DNA of 64,000 bases, taken from the NCBI GenBank assembly GCA_964475955.1, contig CAYYZY010000012.1:1-64000 (forward strand), in the 5' to 3' direction. The translations under genes and the position numbers were made by a program. Every line of letters starts with the position of its first letter. Position 1 is the stretch's first letter. The DNA is from DATKZH01 sp964475955 (lineage in GTDB: Bacteria; Planctomycetota; Planctomycetia; Pirellulales; Thermoguttaceae). Positions 43,212 to 51,134 of this stretch are shown here, piece by piece. Below the pieces are notes generated by a model that did no database searches, was not told where the DNA came from, and was given only the letters and a program-made list of their open reading frames with translations.

Positions 43212-44864
43212 TCACGGGGCCGGCCGCGTGGCCTCGCGCGCCCGGCGGTAGTCCTCGTAGGGGTAGACCATGACGAGGCAGACATCGAGCCGCCACGGCC
43301 CCCAGCCGCCGCAACGGATCCGCTTGCAGTAGGCCGGCTCGACGTGCTCGACGAGCCGCCGGTCGGCCGCTTGCCAGGCGCTGGGACGGTGCTGCACGAC
43401 GTACCAGCGATACGCCCCGGGCGCGTCGTCGCGGTACTCGACGGCGAGCGTCCCCCAGCGGCGCATGAGCTCCAGATTCTCCACCGACGGGGCCGCGAAA
43501 CGGACCTTCTCGTTCGCCCCCGTGTGGCGGTCGAGCCAGTCGAGCACCGATCGGTCGAGCGCATCCCAGTAGTAAGTCGGCTCCATGCCCCACGCCGTAG
43601 CGCCCCGCAGGCCGCCGATCACGAGGTTGTAGTGCGAAAGCCACTGCGGCGCGTACCAGATCGTGCTGGTTGCGCTGCCTGCGTAGAGCAGGACCACCGT
43701 GACGCCGACAACGCGGCGGCGCGCCGGCCGGGGCTCCTCGCGCGTCTGCACACCGCCCGAAGCCCACGCCAGCGCCGAGGCCGCCCCCACGCCGGCCAGC
43801 GCGGCCAGGAAGGCGAAGCTCGGCAGGAAAAGACGCACGCCGTCGTGGGGCGGCACGTGGGGCAGGGCGCGGACCACGAGCAACACCGCCGCATTGGCCA
43901 CCAGAAGCGTGCCCGCGCGGTCCTCGCGCCAGCGGCGCAGCACGGCCACCAGCCCCGCGCCGATCAACCCCAGGAGCCCGACCGGCACCGTGATCGCGAC
44001 CCACACGAGCGTGTTGTACCAGGGCAAGGGGTAGTCGAGGTTGTACAAGCGCCCGAAGAACTGCGTCGCGATGTTGAATTCGCCCCGCCCGACGTTCATC
44101 CGCACAAACGCGGCCAAGCCGCCGATCGGATCGTGCCAGAGCGGCGGATTGAGCAGGAAGAACGTGGCCAACGCGATCGGCAGGGCCACGGCCAACGCCT
44201 TGCCCGCCGCCCGGTCGCGATACACGAGCGCCCAGGCGAAAAACGGCATGGGGGCCATCCACCCTGTCGCCTTCGTGCTGAGCGTGCAGCCCAGGGCGAC
44301 CCCGAAGAGGACCGCGCCGCGCCAGCCCGCCCGCGCCGGGGCAAACGCGGCCCAGGCCAGCACCCAGCAGGCCGTTAGCGGGCCGTCGAACGACGCGAAG
44401 TGGGCGTGGGCGAACATCCGGGGCAAAAGCATCAGGGCCGCCACCGCGCCCAGGGCCGCGGCGAGGGAGTACTCCCGGGCCATCCGGTAGAACATGGCCC
44501 CGGCGGCCACGGCGAAAAGCAGCATCGGGCCGAACCGATAGCTGTCCAGCGGCCCAAGCCACGCCGCCGAGGCCGCGTGCCCCGCGGCGATCACGATCCC
44601 ATAGAGCGCCGGGTGGCCCTCGACGTGCGTCGTGTAGCGCCAGCCCCGGGCGATACCCTGCCGGCTCAACGGGTCGACCGCCGCATCCGCCCGATCCGCC
44701 GTCACGAGCGACCGGCTCCACCGCTCGATTCCCCGGGCGCGCCAAATAGCGTTCCCCTCATCCCACGCCATCGGCAGCCCGGGCGAAGTGGCGGCCAGCA
44801 GCAGTAACGCCCCGACCGCGGCAACGACGGCGAAGATGTGGGTGAAAATGGGGTCGGGTCTCAT
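43212..44864 (-). CDS. PMT/ArnT-like membrane glycosyltransferase
   Basis: A 550-residue polytopic protein of the GT-C type. The first loop holds PMAWDEGNAIWRARGIERW, the acidic motif of PMT_2/ArnT glycosyltransferases, and HVEGHPALYG follows. About ten helices occupy the first 400 residues and a soluble C-terminal domain follows. The start codon and first residues, MRPDPIF, lie inside the left arm of a palindromic element (family F), and no ribosome binding site precedes that ATG. Upstream frames are also within the element. Either the element supplies the start, or translation is coupled to the DUF4129 gene just upstream. The substrate is unknown. Confidence 0.82.
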   Translation of the reverse strand: MRPDPIFTHIFAVVAAVGALLLLAATSPGLPMAWDEGNAIWRARGIERWSRSLVTADRADAAVDPLSRQGIARGWRYTTHVEGHPALYGIVIAAGHAASAAWLGPLDSYRFGPMLLFAVAAGAMFYRMAREYSLAAALGAVAALMLLPRMFAHAHFASFDGPLTACWVLAWAAFAPARAGWRGAVLFGVALGCTLSTKATGWMAPMPFFAWALVYRDRAAGKALAVALPIALATFFLLNPPLWHDPIGGLAAFVRMNVGRGEFNIATQFFGRLYNLDYPLPWYNTLVWVAITVPVGLLGLIGAGLVAVLRRWREDRAGTLLVANAAVLLVVRALPHVPPHDGVRLFLPSFAFLAALAGVGAASALAWASGGVQTREEPRPARRRVVGVTVVLLYAGSATSTIWYAPQWLSHYNLVIGGLRGATAWGMEPTYYWDALDRSVLDWLDRHTGANEKVRFAAPSVENLELMRRWGTLAVEYRDDAPGAYRWYVVQHRPSAWQAADRRLVEHVEPAYCKRIRCGGWGPWRLDVCLVMVYPYEDYRRAREATRPAP

Positions 44865-44927
44865 TTTGTTGCCGCGCGGGGGGAGTGTCGGGTCGTCTTC
44901 GGACAAAATGAGACCCGACCCCATTTT
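44845..44927. repeat. Palindromic element, family F copy 1 (perfect 25-bp arms)
   Basis: Two 25-base arms beginning AAAATGGGGTCGGGTCTC and ending GAGACCCGACCCCATTTT are perfect inverted copies around a 33-base loop. The right end is four bases from the stop codon of the DUF4129 gene, and the left arm overlaps the start of the glycosyltransferase gene. Confidence 0.85.
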
Positions 44928-44931
44928 CCTT

Positions 44932-45720
44932 TCAACTCGCTTTTCCCGCGACGAGGGAGTCGAACTCGGCGCGACGGGCCCAGATGGACTCGAAACGGGA
45001 CCGGTCGAGCGGGCGGTTGCCGAAGAAGACGTCTTCGAAGGCGACCATGGTTTGTTCGAGGAGTCGCCGCAGCGGGAGCCGGCGGCCCAGTTCGCGGAGG
45101 TACTGGCGGTTGGTCTTTCCCTTGGCCAGGCGAATGCACTGGCCCCGGTCGAGTTGGACGAGTTGGTGGCTGAACAGGTAGATGATCGCCGCGGCGTAGT
45201 CGCCCCGGCGGTAGGACTGCTCGGCCGCCTCGAACAGGTTGGCCGGCTTTCGCCCCAACGCGGCGGGCAGGGCCTCGACGCGCCGCTTCTCCTCGGCGAC
45301 GTCCGTCTCCCCGGGCGCGCCCGTGTGCGACGACTCCGATTGCCCCCGCTTCCGCCACGCCCGAATCGCCAGGTAGATCAACACGCCCGCCAGCGAGGCG
45401 ACCACGACCAGCGCGACCCACTGCGTCCACGACATCGTCCCCGGCCGGCCGCCGCCGAAGGTGAACAGGTCGCCGAACCAGCCCATCACGTCTTCGAGCC
45501 ACTCGAAGACCCACTCCCACCGCAGGTACCACGGCTCGGAGACGGGCACCGCGCGCAGGCCGTCGGTCTCGGAGTCGTACCACGGGTATTGCCACACCCA
45601 GCGGTCCAGGGCCCGGCGCGCGGCCTCGACCGAGGGGTCGAGTTCGGCCGAAGGCTGCGTGTCGGCCGCGCCCGCGACGAGCGTGGCCAGCGACAGCAGG
45701 CAACAGGCGGCAAAGGTCAT
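44932..45720 (-). CDS. DUF4129 domain membrane protein
   Basis: A 262-residue protein. It starts with a signal-like segment (MTFAACCLLSLATLVAGAAD), has a Trp-rich extracytoplasmic stretch (WVWQYPWYDSE, WYLRWEWVFEWLEDVMGWFG), one transmembrane helix (WVALVVVASLAGVLIYLAI) and a C-terminal domain with YAAAIIYLFSHQLVQLDRG and LAKGKTNRQYLRELGRR, the DUF4129 signature. Genes of this type commonly travel with RDD, SpoIIM, MoxR and DUF58 genes; here it follows RDD, SpoIIM and another membrane gene. Function unknown, possibly membrane stress or envelope assembly. The ATG at 45720 lies just beyond a family F palindrome. Confidence 0.85.
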   Translation of the reverse strand: MTFAACCLLSLATLVAGAADTQPSAELDPSVEAARRALDRWVWQYPWYDSETDGLRAVPVSEPWYLRWEWVFEWLEDVMGWFGDLFTFGGGRPGTMSWTQWVALVVVASLAGVLIYLAIRAWRKRGQSESSHTGAPGETDVAEEKRRVEALPAALGRKPANLFEAAEQSYRRGDYAAAIIYLFSHQLVQLDRGQCIRLAKGKTNRQYLRELGRRLPLRRLLEQTMVAFEDVFFGNRPLDRSRFESIWARRAEFDSLVAGKAS

Positions 45721-45741
45721 GTCATGGCCTTGTGGGCGGCG

Positions 45742-45794
45742 AAAATGGGGTCGGGTCTCATTGTGTTGCCCAAAATGAGACCCGACCCCATTTT
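45742..45794. repeat. Palindromic element, family F copy 2
   Basis: Perfect 21-bp arms (AAAATGGGGTCGGGTCTC at the left, GAGACCCGACCCCATTTT at the right) around an 11-base loop. It fills the gap between the upstream membrane gene, whose stop codon touches its right end, and the DUF4129 gene. It is a shorter-loop version of copy 1. Confidence 0.85.
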
Positions 45795-46661
45795 CTACTT
45801 CGATAGGTTGGAACGCACGGGCTCCAACGCGCCGGGCGAACGGGTCAGCCGGGCGCGCTCGGCCCGCATGCGCAGCTCGACCTCCCAGCCTTCGCGGCGA
45901 ATCCGCAGGTCGAGGTAGCTGAGGAATCGGACGACGGCGAAATAGCAGACCACGATCCAAAGCGCCATCTGGAAGTAGAGCGTGAACATCGGCCTCAGGA
46001 AGCTCCACTCCCATTGTCCGCCGAAGAGCGTCCAAAGGAAACCGACCAGTCCCCATTGGCCGAGCAGCATCCCCCGCACGATGAAGACCGAGAACCAGAT
46101 GGAGAGGAACAGCACCCCGCCCACGGTGAGCGCGGGGATGCTCCGGCTGAGGATATCGACGTTTTCCACCTTGTGCAGCACGCGGCTCCGCTCCAAGGTC
46201 GACATCCTCCCGCCCACCCCGCGCCGCATCGGGTTGCGATCCAACAGGATCACCTCGTTGAGGTAGGCCCAGCCGAAGTACACGATCCGCAGAAGCCCCT
46301 GGTAGAGCAGCAGTTGCGGAAGCGACTCGCGAAACTGGGCGACGATCTCCCCGGCCCGGGGCCGGTCGGCGAACGTCGCCTTTCCCAGGTACAAGGTGAT
46401 CGGGGCGGTCGCCAGCGGCGCTTCCAGGAAGATCAACACGACCGCGAAAAACATGTAGAAGAGGGGAGAAGTCATCTCGAAATTCAGCTCGGTGTAGCCG
46501 GCCAGCAGCCAATGGTTCAAAAGTACCATCGGCGCCGCGCCCGCGGCCGCGGCCAGCACGAGCGGCCACGCGTGGGCGCGGACCACGCGCAGGGCCAGAT
46601 CGAGCACGTCGAGGTAGTCGCGCTCGCGCACGGCGATGCGGGTCTTGTCGAGCTCGGGCAT
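45795..46661 (-). CDS. Multi-pass membrane protein of unknown function
   Basis: A 288-residue protein with about five or six hydrophobic helices: AWPLVLAAAAGAAPMVLLNH, PLFYMFFAVVLIFLEAPLAT, LTVGGVLFLSIWFSVFIVRG, FTLYFQMALWIVVCYFAVV and others. The C-terminus is Arg/Glu-rich (RIRREGWEVELRMRAERARL). I do not recognise a domain. Its start overlaps the stop of the SpoIIM gene by one base (TGATG), which indicates translational coupling, and it sits between SpoIIM and DUF4129, where planctomycete clusters of this kind often hold a membrane gene. A GAGAAG upstream fits a ribosome binding site. Confidence 0.8.
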   Translation of the reverse strand: MPELDKTRIAVRERDYLDVLDLALRVVRAHAWPLVLAAAAGAAPMVLLNHWLLAGYTELNFEMTSPLFYMFFAVVLIFLEAPLATAPITLYLGKATFADRPRAGEIVAQFRESLPQLLLYQGLLRIVYFGWAYLNEVILLDRNPMRRGVGGRMSTLERSRVLHKVENVDILSRSIPALTVGGVLFLSIWFSVFIVRGMLLGQWGLVGFLWTLFGGQWEWSFLRPMFTLYFQMALWIVVCYFAVVRFLSYLDLRIRREGWEVELRMRAERARLTRSPGALEPVRSNLSK

Positions 46662-47635
46662 CAGTCTTCTCGCGGGTAGCCGAGGACCACGAAATAGACG
46701 ACCAACAGGGCCGCCGAGAGCACGGCGACCGTGGCCTTGACCCAATAGGGGGCCGGCGAAGGCGAGAGGAACGCCTCGATCATGGCCGCCAGCAGGAACA
46801 TCACCATGGCCGCGCCCATGGTGGGCATGGTGTCGACGGCCGTGCGGCGCAGGGCGGCGGAGCGCGTCAGCCCGCCGGTGTCGATCAACGAGAAGCCCAG
46901 CTTCATGCCGGCGGCCGCCGAGAGGACGATGGCCGTCAGCTCGAACGGCCCGTGCGCCGTGACGAAGTGGTAGAAGTTGTCGCCCTGCGGCACCGTGGCC
47001 ATGTGCCCGAAGGCCGCGCCTAGCAGGACCGCGTTGCTGGCGGTGACGAACAACCCCGCCACGCCGAACAAGAGCCCGAAGGCGAAGCACTGCAAGCCGA
47101 TGCTCGTGTTGTGGCGGATGTAGAACCCGGCCATGCCGCTGCGCGCAGCGGGGTTGGTCGTGGCCGGATCGCGCTGCTGGATCGGCTCGGCGTACATCTC
47201 CTCCAGTTGCGTCGTCCACATTCGGCCCATCACGCGGTTCGAGTAGCCGGGCATGGTGTAGGCCATGATCCCGGAGAGCAGGAACATTCCCCAGAAGATG
47301 CAGAAGGCCAGGCGAAGGCAGTTGTCGGCGAACAGGCGGCGGGGCACGTCGACCAGGAGCTGCCGGGCCCAGGTGGCGACGTTGAACCGCCGGCTCCGGT
47401 AGAGCTGGTTGTGCGCCCGGCCCACCAGGCGGTGCAGGTAGTGGATCGTGGCCGGCGGCAACCGGTAGGCGTCGGCCAGGGCCAGGTCGGCACACGCCGA
47501 ACGGTAGAGGGTGGAGAACCGGGAGAGCGTCGCCGCGTCGAGCTTGCTGCGCCGCGAGCCCTCGATCCGGGTGCAGAGCTGCTGCAACTCCTCCCAGCTT
47601 GCCTGCCGGGATTTCAACAGGTCGGAGACTTTCAT
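46661..47635 (-). CDS. SpoIIM-family membrane protein
   Basis: A 324-residue protein of the stage II sporulation protein M family (DUF95). A soluble N-terminal half (SDLLKSRQASWEELQQLCTRI, LSRFSTLYRSACADLALADA) precedes membrane helices with LRLAFCIFWGMFLLSGIMAY, FIRHNTS-like FYIRHNTSIGLQCFAFG, and HGPFELTAIVLSAAAGMKLG, which is the family core. In spore-formers SpoIIM takes part in peptidoglycan degradation during engulfment; in other bacteria its role is not settled. The ATG at 47635 has CGGAG about ten bases upstream. It lies between RDD and an uncharacterised membrane gene. Confidence 0.88.
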   Translation of the reverse strand: MKVSDLLKSRQASWEELQQLCTRIEGSRRSKLDAATLSRFSTLYRSACADLALADAYRLPPATIHYLHRLVGRAHNQLYRSRRFNVATWARQLLVDVPRRLFADNCLRLAFCIFWGMFLLSGIMAYTMPGYSNRVMGRMWTTQLEEMYAEPIQQRDPATTNPAARSGMAGFYIRHNTSIGLQCFAFGLLFGVAGLFVTASNAVLLGAAFGHMATVPQGDNFYHFVTAHGPFELTAIVLSAAAGMKLGFSLIDTGGLTRSAALRRTAVDTMPTMGAAMVMFLLAAMIEAFLSPSPAPYWVKATVAVLSAALLVVYFVVLGYPRED

Positions 47636-47705
47636 ACGTGAAGGCTCCGCGATGAAGGACACGGGATCGAGGATACGGCGAAGCGCGGCGGGAATCCGGC
47701 ACGGC

Positions 47706-48737
47706 TCATGAGCCTTCCCCCCCGCCGGCCTCGCCCTCTCCGGCTTCGGCCCGTGCAGCTTCCCGAGCGGCGTGTTCCACTTCCGGAGCGGGACGCTGCT
47801 CGACGGCGACGGGCGTCGCCCGTGCGGCCGCCGCGGACGGTTCGGGACTCGTGGGGACGCCGGCCGCCGGCTCGCCGGCCGTGTCGCCGTCGCCGGTTGA
47901 ACGCCCAGCCGGCGCGGGACCAAGCGGCGAGACGGGTTCCCGGAACGGCGAACCGGTGCGCGCCGGCGGCTCGTCGTCCCAGTCGGTGATGAACGTGCGC
48001 TGGTAGAGGCCGCAGAGGAGCATGTCGGGATCGGTGCCCCGTGGCAGGTCGAACCGTGCGCGCAAGGGTTCGGCCAGGTGCCAGGCGATCTCCATCCGGC
48101 GTCGCGGGAGGATGTTCCCCCGCCGCTCGACGTACGCGGCCAGCGCCCGGGCCATGGTTTGGCTGGCCTGGAAACTGGGCGGTATCTGGCCGGCCAAGCG
48201 GATTGCCTCGGGATCGTTGAGCCGGATCACGCCGCGAAACCACGGCCGCTCTTCGACGACCACCATCGTACCGCAGGCCAGGTCGCCCATGCGCTGGAAG
48301 CGGTCGTTCGACGCGGCGGTCACCAATCCGATCAGCGAGAAGACGATCGGCTGCTGATCCAACGCCCGCAGCACGTTCCGCAATACGGCCTGGAGGCCGT
48401 TGATCGGTTGGCCGTCGACGGTGAGCACGCGGATTCGCATCAGGCGTTTGCCGGGCGTCTGGCCGTTCCAAAAGGTCTCGAACACCCCGCCGTAGAACCA
48501 CTCCAGGCCGAACCAGAGGACCATCGTCAGGCCGATTCCCAGGTTCGGGAGCCCCGCGAGCCCGAACAGGATCGACAGCAGAATCGCCCCGGCGACAAAC
48601 GCCACTGCGCGAACGACCAGATCGATCAAGTAGGCCGGCAACCGACGGAACGGCCCGGCCACCTGGTAGCGGAAGGAGATATTCTCGGGCGTGACGATCT
48701 CCATCGAGTTGTCGAGCGGCTGACGGTCGGCGATCAT
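47706..48737 (-). CDS. RDD-family membrane protein
   Basis: A 343-residue protein. Residues about 15-170 are the RDD domain, with RYQVAGPFRRLPAYLIDLVVR, the Arg-Asp-Asp-like opening where Arg is followed by hydrophobic helix residues, and GQTPGKRLMRIRVLTVDGQPI. Three hydrophobic helices follow. The C-terminal 100 residues are Ala/Glu/Pro-rich (EVEHAAREAARAEAGEGEAGG) and probably disordered. The ATG at 48737 has GAGAGTGG upstream. It is the first gene of the RDD-SpoIIM-membrane-DUF4129 run and is divergent from the SDR gene. Confidence 0.88.
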   Translation of the reverse strand: MIADRQPLDNSMEIVTPENISFRYQVAGPFRRLPAYLIDLVVRAVAFVAGAILLSILFGLAGLPNLGIGLTMVLWFGLEWFYGGVFETFWNGQTPGKRLMRIRVLTVDGQPINGLQAVLRNVLRALDQQPIVFSLIGLVTAASNDRFQRMGDLACGTMVVVEERPWFRGVIRLNDPEAIRLAGQIPPSFQASQTMARALAAYVERRGNILPRRRMEIAWHLAEPLRARFDLPRGTDPDMLLCGLYQRTFITDWDDEPPARTGSPFREPVSPLGPAPAGRSTGDGDTAGEPAAGVPTSPEPSAAAARATPVAVEQRPAPEVEHAAREAARAEAGEGEAGGGEGS

Positions 48738-48983
48738 GACACCACTCTCGGGGCAGCGGCCTTGGGGCCGCATGCGTGCGACGGAACTCGGCGAGTCGTC
48801 TCTTTCGCGCGTTCATCCATCTTCTCGATTATCCGGCAAATCGAAGCAAGCAGCAAGCAGGGGGACCGGCACCCCCCCTTGTGCGGCGAGGCGTCTGCGG
48901 TACAAAGGAAGGCTGCGGTTTGTGCCGGCACCTGCGTGAGCCCGCGCGCCACTTCGACGAAGAACACCCCGGGAGCCGAGCGA

Positions 48984-49715
48984 ATGGAGCTGAACGACAA
49001 GAGCGTGCTGGTCACCGGCGGGGGAAGCGGAATCGGCCTGGGCATCGCCCTGGCGTTCGCCCAGGAAGGCTGCCGCGTGGCCATCACCGGTCGCGATGGG
49101 GAAAAGCTCCGATCTGCGGCCGCGCAATTCGAGGGCCGGCCGGCGATTCAGTCCCGGGCGTGCGACGTGTCGGACCGGGCCGCGGTCGGCTCGCTCTTCG
49201 AGTGGCTCGCCGACGCCTTGGGCCCGCTCGACGTCCTCGTCAACAGCGCCGGGATCAACGTCCCCAATCGGGCGATCACCGAGATCACGCCCGACGACTG
49301 GGACCGCATGCTCGAAATCAACGTCACAGGGGCCTTCAACTGCATATACGCCGCGTTGCCGGGCATGCGCGAGCGCCGCTCGGGCCTGATCGTGAATATC
49401 TCGTCGATCGCGGGCAAACGGGCGATGCGCCTGGGCGGGGTGGGCTACTGCGCGTCGAAATTCGCCCTGACCGCGCTGGGGACCACCGTCGGGCTGGAAG
49501 AGCGGCCCAACGGGATCCACGTCACGAACGTGTACCCCGGCGAGGTGAAAACGCCGATCCTGGCCCAGCGTCCCACGCCGAGCCCTCCCGAAAAGCTGGC
49601 CCAGATGCTCCTGCCCGAGGATATCGCCGCCATGGTGGTGGCCGTCGCCAAGCTTCCCGCCCGGGCGATGGTCCCCGAGTTGGTGATCACGCCGCTGTAC
49701 CAGGAGTACGCATAA
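48984..49715 (+). CDS. Short-chain dehydrogenase/reductase
   Basis: A 243-residue NAD(P)-dependent SDR. The cofactor motif is TGGGSGIG at residues about 11-18, NSAGINVP follows, and the catalytic triad is in NISSIAGK and YCASK (Tyr-Lys near 154-158). The C-terminus LVITPLYQEYA is shared by several SDRs annotated only generally, so the substrate is open. The ATG at 48984 fits the family start. The RDD gene diverges from it on the left and the receiver-HATPase gene follows on the right with a promoter between. Confidence 0.88.
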   Translation: MELNDKSVLVTGGGSGIGLGIALAFAQEGCRVAITGRDGEKLRSAAAQFEGRPAIQSRACDVSDRAAVGSLFEWLADALGPLDVLVNSAGINVPNRAITEITPDDWDRMLEINVTGAFNCIYAALPGMRERRSGLIVNISSIAGKRAMRLGGVGYCASKFALTALGTTVGLEERPNGIHVTNVYPGEVKTPILAQRPTPSPPEKLAQMLLPEDIAAMVVAVAKLPARAMVPELVITPLYQEYA

Positions 49716-49752
49716 GGGGGCGGGGCGGGAGGGCGGCGCTTTCCAGGTCTGC

Positions 49753-49758
49753 TACAAT
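49753..49758 (+). promoter_or_regulatory. Extended -10 promoter before the receiver-HATPase gene
   Basis: TGCTACAAT is a good extended -10 (TG-n-TACAAT) 84 bases before the start codon. No clear -35 is seen, which is acceptable for an extended -10. The call is tentative. Confidence 0.35.
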
Positions 49759-49841
49759 GGATTTCGTTGCGAACAGACGGCCGGCCGACGTGTCCTGGAG
49801 GTACGTCACTCGCCGGGGACCGAGACTCGGGGAACGCGCCC

Positions 49842-50738
49842 ATGGCCCGGATACTTGCGGTTGACGACTGTTCGCCGGACCGGGAGTTGGTCGGCCGACT
49901 CCTGGCGGGCGATCCGAAGCTCGAGGTCGAGTTCGCCGTGAACGGCATCGACGCCTTGGCGAAGATCGAGCGGACGGTTCCCGACCTGGTGGTGACCGAC
50001 CTGGGCATGCCGCAGATGGACGGCCTAGCCCTGACGCGGGTCCTTGTGGAGAAGTACCCGTTGGTGCCGGTGATTCTGATCACGGGCCGGGGCAACGAGG
50101 AGATTGCCGTCCAGGCCCTACAGCGGGGGGCGGCCAGTTACGTACCCAAGCGAAAGCTGACCGAAAAGCTGCTGGGCACGGTAAAGGAAGTCCTCAAACA
50201 TTCCTACCACCGCCGTTACCAGACCCAACTGATGGGCTGCATGACCCGGCAGGAGTGCCGCTTCGATTTGGATAACGACCCCAGCCTGATCGATCCGTTG
50301 ATCACCCACTTGCAGGACGAGGCCGCTCAGCTCGGCCTCTGCGATGCGGTGGAAGGCACGCGGCTGGGCGTCGCCCTGGAGGAAGCCCTGAAGAACGCCC
50401 TTTACCACGGGAACCTCGAAATCGGCGATCAGCTCGCCCAACTTGACCAGGAGGGCCGCGATGCGCTGATCGCGAAGCGCCGGCACGAGGCGCCGTACCG
50501 CGATCGGCGGATCCACGTCGAAGCGCAGCTCTCCGCGGAGGGCTCGCGGTTCGAGATCCGCGACGACGGCCGCGGCTTCGACCCGGCGATCCCGGCCGAC
50601 CCCGACGATTCGTCCAGCCTGGAACGCACCAGCGGACGGGGCCTGCTCCTGATGCGGGCGCTGATGGACGAGGTCGTCTACAACGAGGCGGGGAACGCCG
50701 TCACGCTCGTCAAGCGTCGTTCCGCCAGGACCCCCTGA
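49842..50738 (+). CDS. Response regulator-HATPase (RsbW-like) fusion
   Basis: A 298-residue protein. Residues 1 to about 120 are a receiver with the acidic pair in AVDDCSPDRELV and phospho-Asp in VVTDLGMPQMDG, plus the conserved LITGRG and Lys region (YVPKRKL). Residues about 170-298 are an ATPase of the anti-sigma/serine-kinase type: VALEEALKNALYHG (N-box), IRDDGRGFDPAIP (G1) and GRGLLLMRALMDEV (G2). Phosphorylation of the receiver would gate the ATPase. This resembles partner-switching kinases of the RsbW/SpoIIAB group, and a STAS protein is encoded 30 bases downstream. The ATG at 49842 is the likely start. Confidence 0.9.
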   Translation: MARILAVDDCSPDRELVGRLLAGDPKLEVEFAVNGIDALAKIERTVPDLVVTDLGMPQMDGLALTRVLVEKYPLVPVILITGRGNEEIAVQALQRGAASYVPKRKLTEKLLGTVKEVLKHSYHRRYQTQLMGCMTRQECRFDLDNDPSLIDPLITHLQDEAAQLGLCDAVEGTRLGVALEEALKNALYHGNLEIGDQLAQLDQEGRDALIAKRRHEAPYRDRRIHVEAQLSAEGSRFEIRDDGRGFDPAIPADPDDSSSLERTSGRGLLLMRALMDEVVYNEAGNAVTLVKRRSARTP

Positions 50739-50768
50739 AAAAGTGATACGGAAAACGTGAGGAACGTC

Positions 50769-51134
50769 ATGTCCATGCCACAGATCTTCGACGCGCGAGT
50801 CGAGGGCGACACGCTCGTCGTGCTCTCCCTCGGTAGCGCCGGGAGTCTGGCGGGAGACGAAATGGCCTACGAGTTGACCGGCCTTCTCGAACAGTTCGAG
50901 AAGGCCGACCTCCGCAGCGCCGTGGTCGACCTGCGCAACTCCCCCTACTTCGGCACCGCCATGCTGCAAGTGATGACCGCCCTGTGGAAGCGCGTTCGCG
51001 CCCGGGGCGGCAAGATGGCCGTCTGCGGCGTGTCCGACACCGGCCTGGAGATCCTCCAGGTGACGCGGTTCGACACGCTCTGGCCGATCTGCTCCTCGCA
51101 AGAGGAAGCCATTAAGGCGGTATCCCAGCAATGA
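50769..51134 (+). CDS. STAS-domain anti-sigma factor antagonist-like protein
   Basis: A 121-residue STAS protein. It has the central block SAVVDLRNSPYFGTAMLQVM, in the place where antagonists of the SpoIIAA/RsbV type have D-S-S-G-L around their phosphorylated serine. Here Tyr 60 and Phe 61 stand in for the serine pair, so it cannot be phosphorylated at the usual site. The start is the ATG at 50769 with GAGGAAC upstream; a GTG 12 bases earlier is possible. It overlaps the next gene by ATGA and probably works with the upstream receiver-HATPase protein. Confidence 0.88.
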   Translation: MSMPQIFDARVEGDTLVVLSLGSAGSLAGDEMAYELTGLLEQFEKADLRSAVVDLRNSPYFGTAMLQVMTALWKRVRARGGKMAVCGVSDTGLEILQVTRFDTLWPICSSQEEAIKAVSQQ

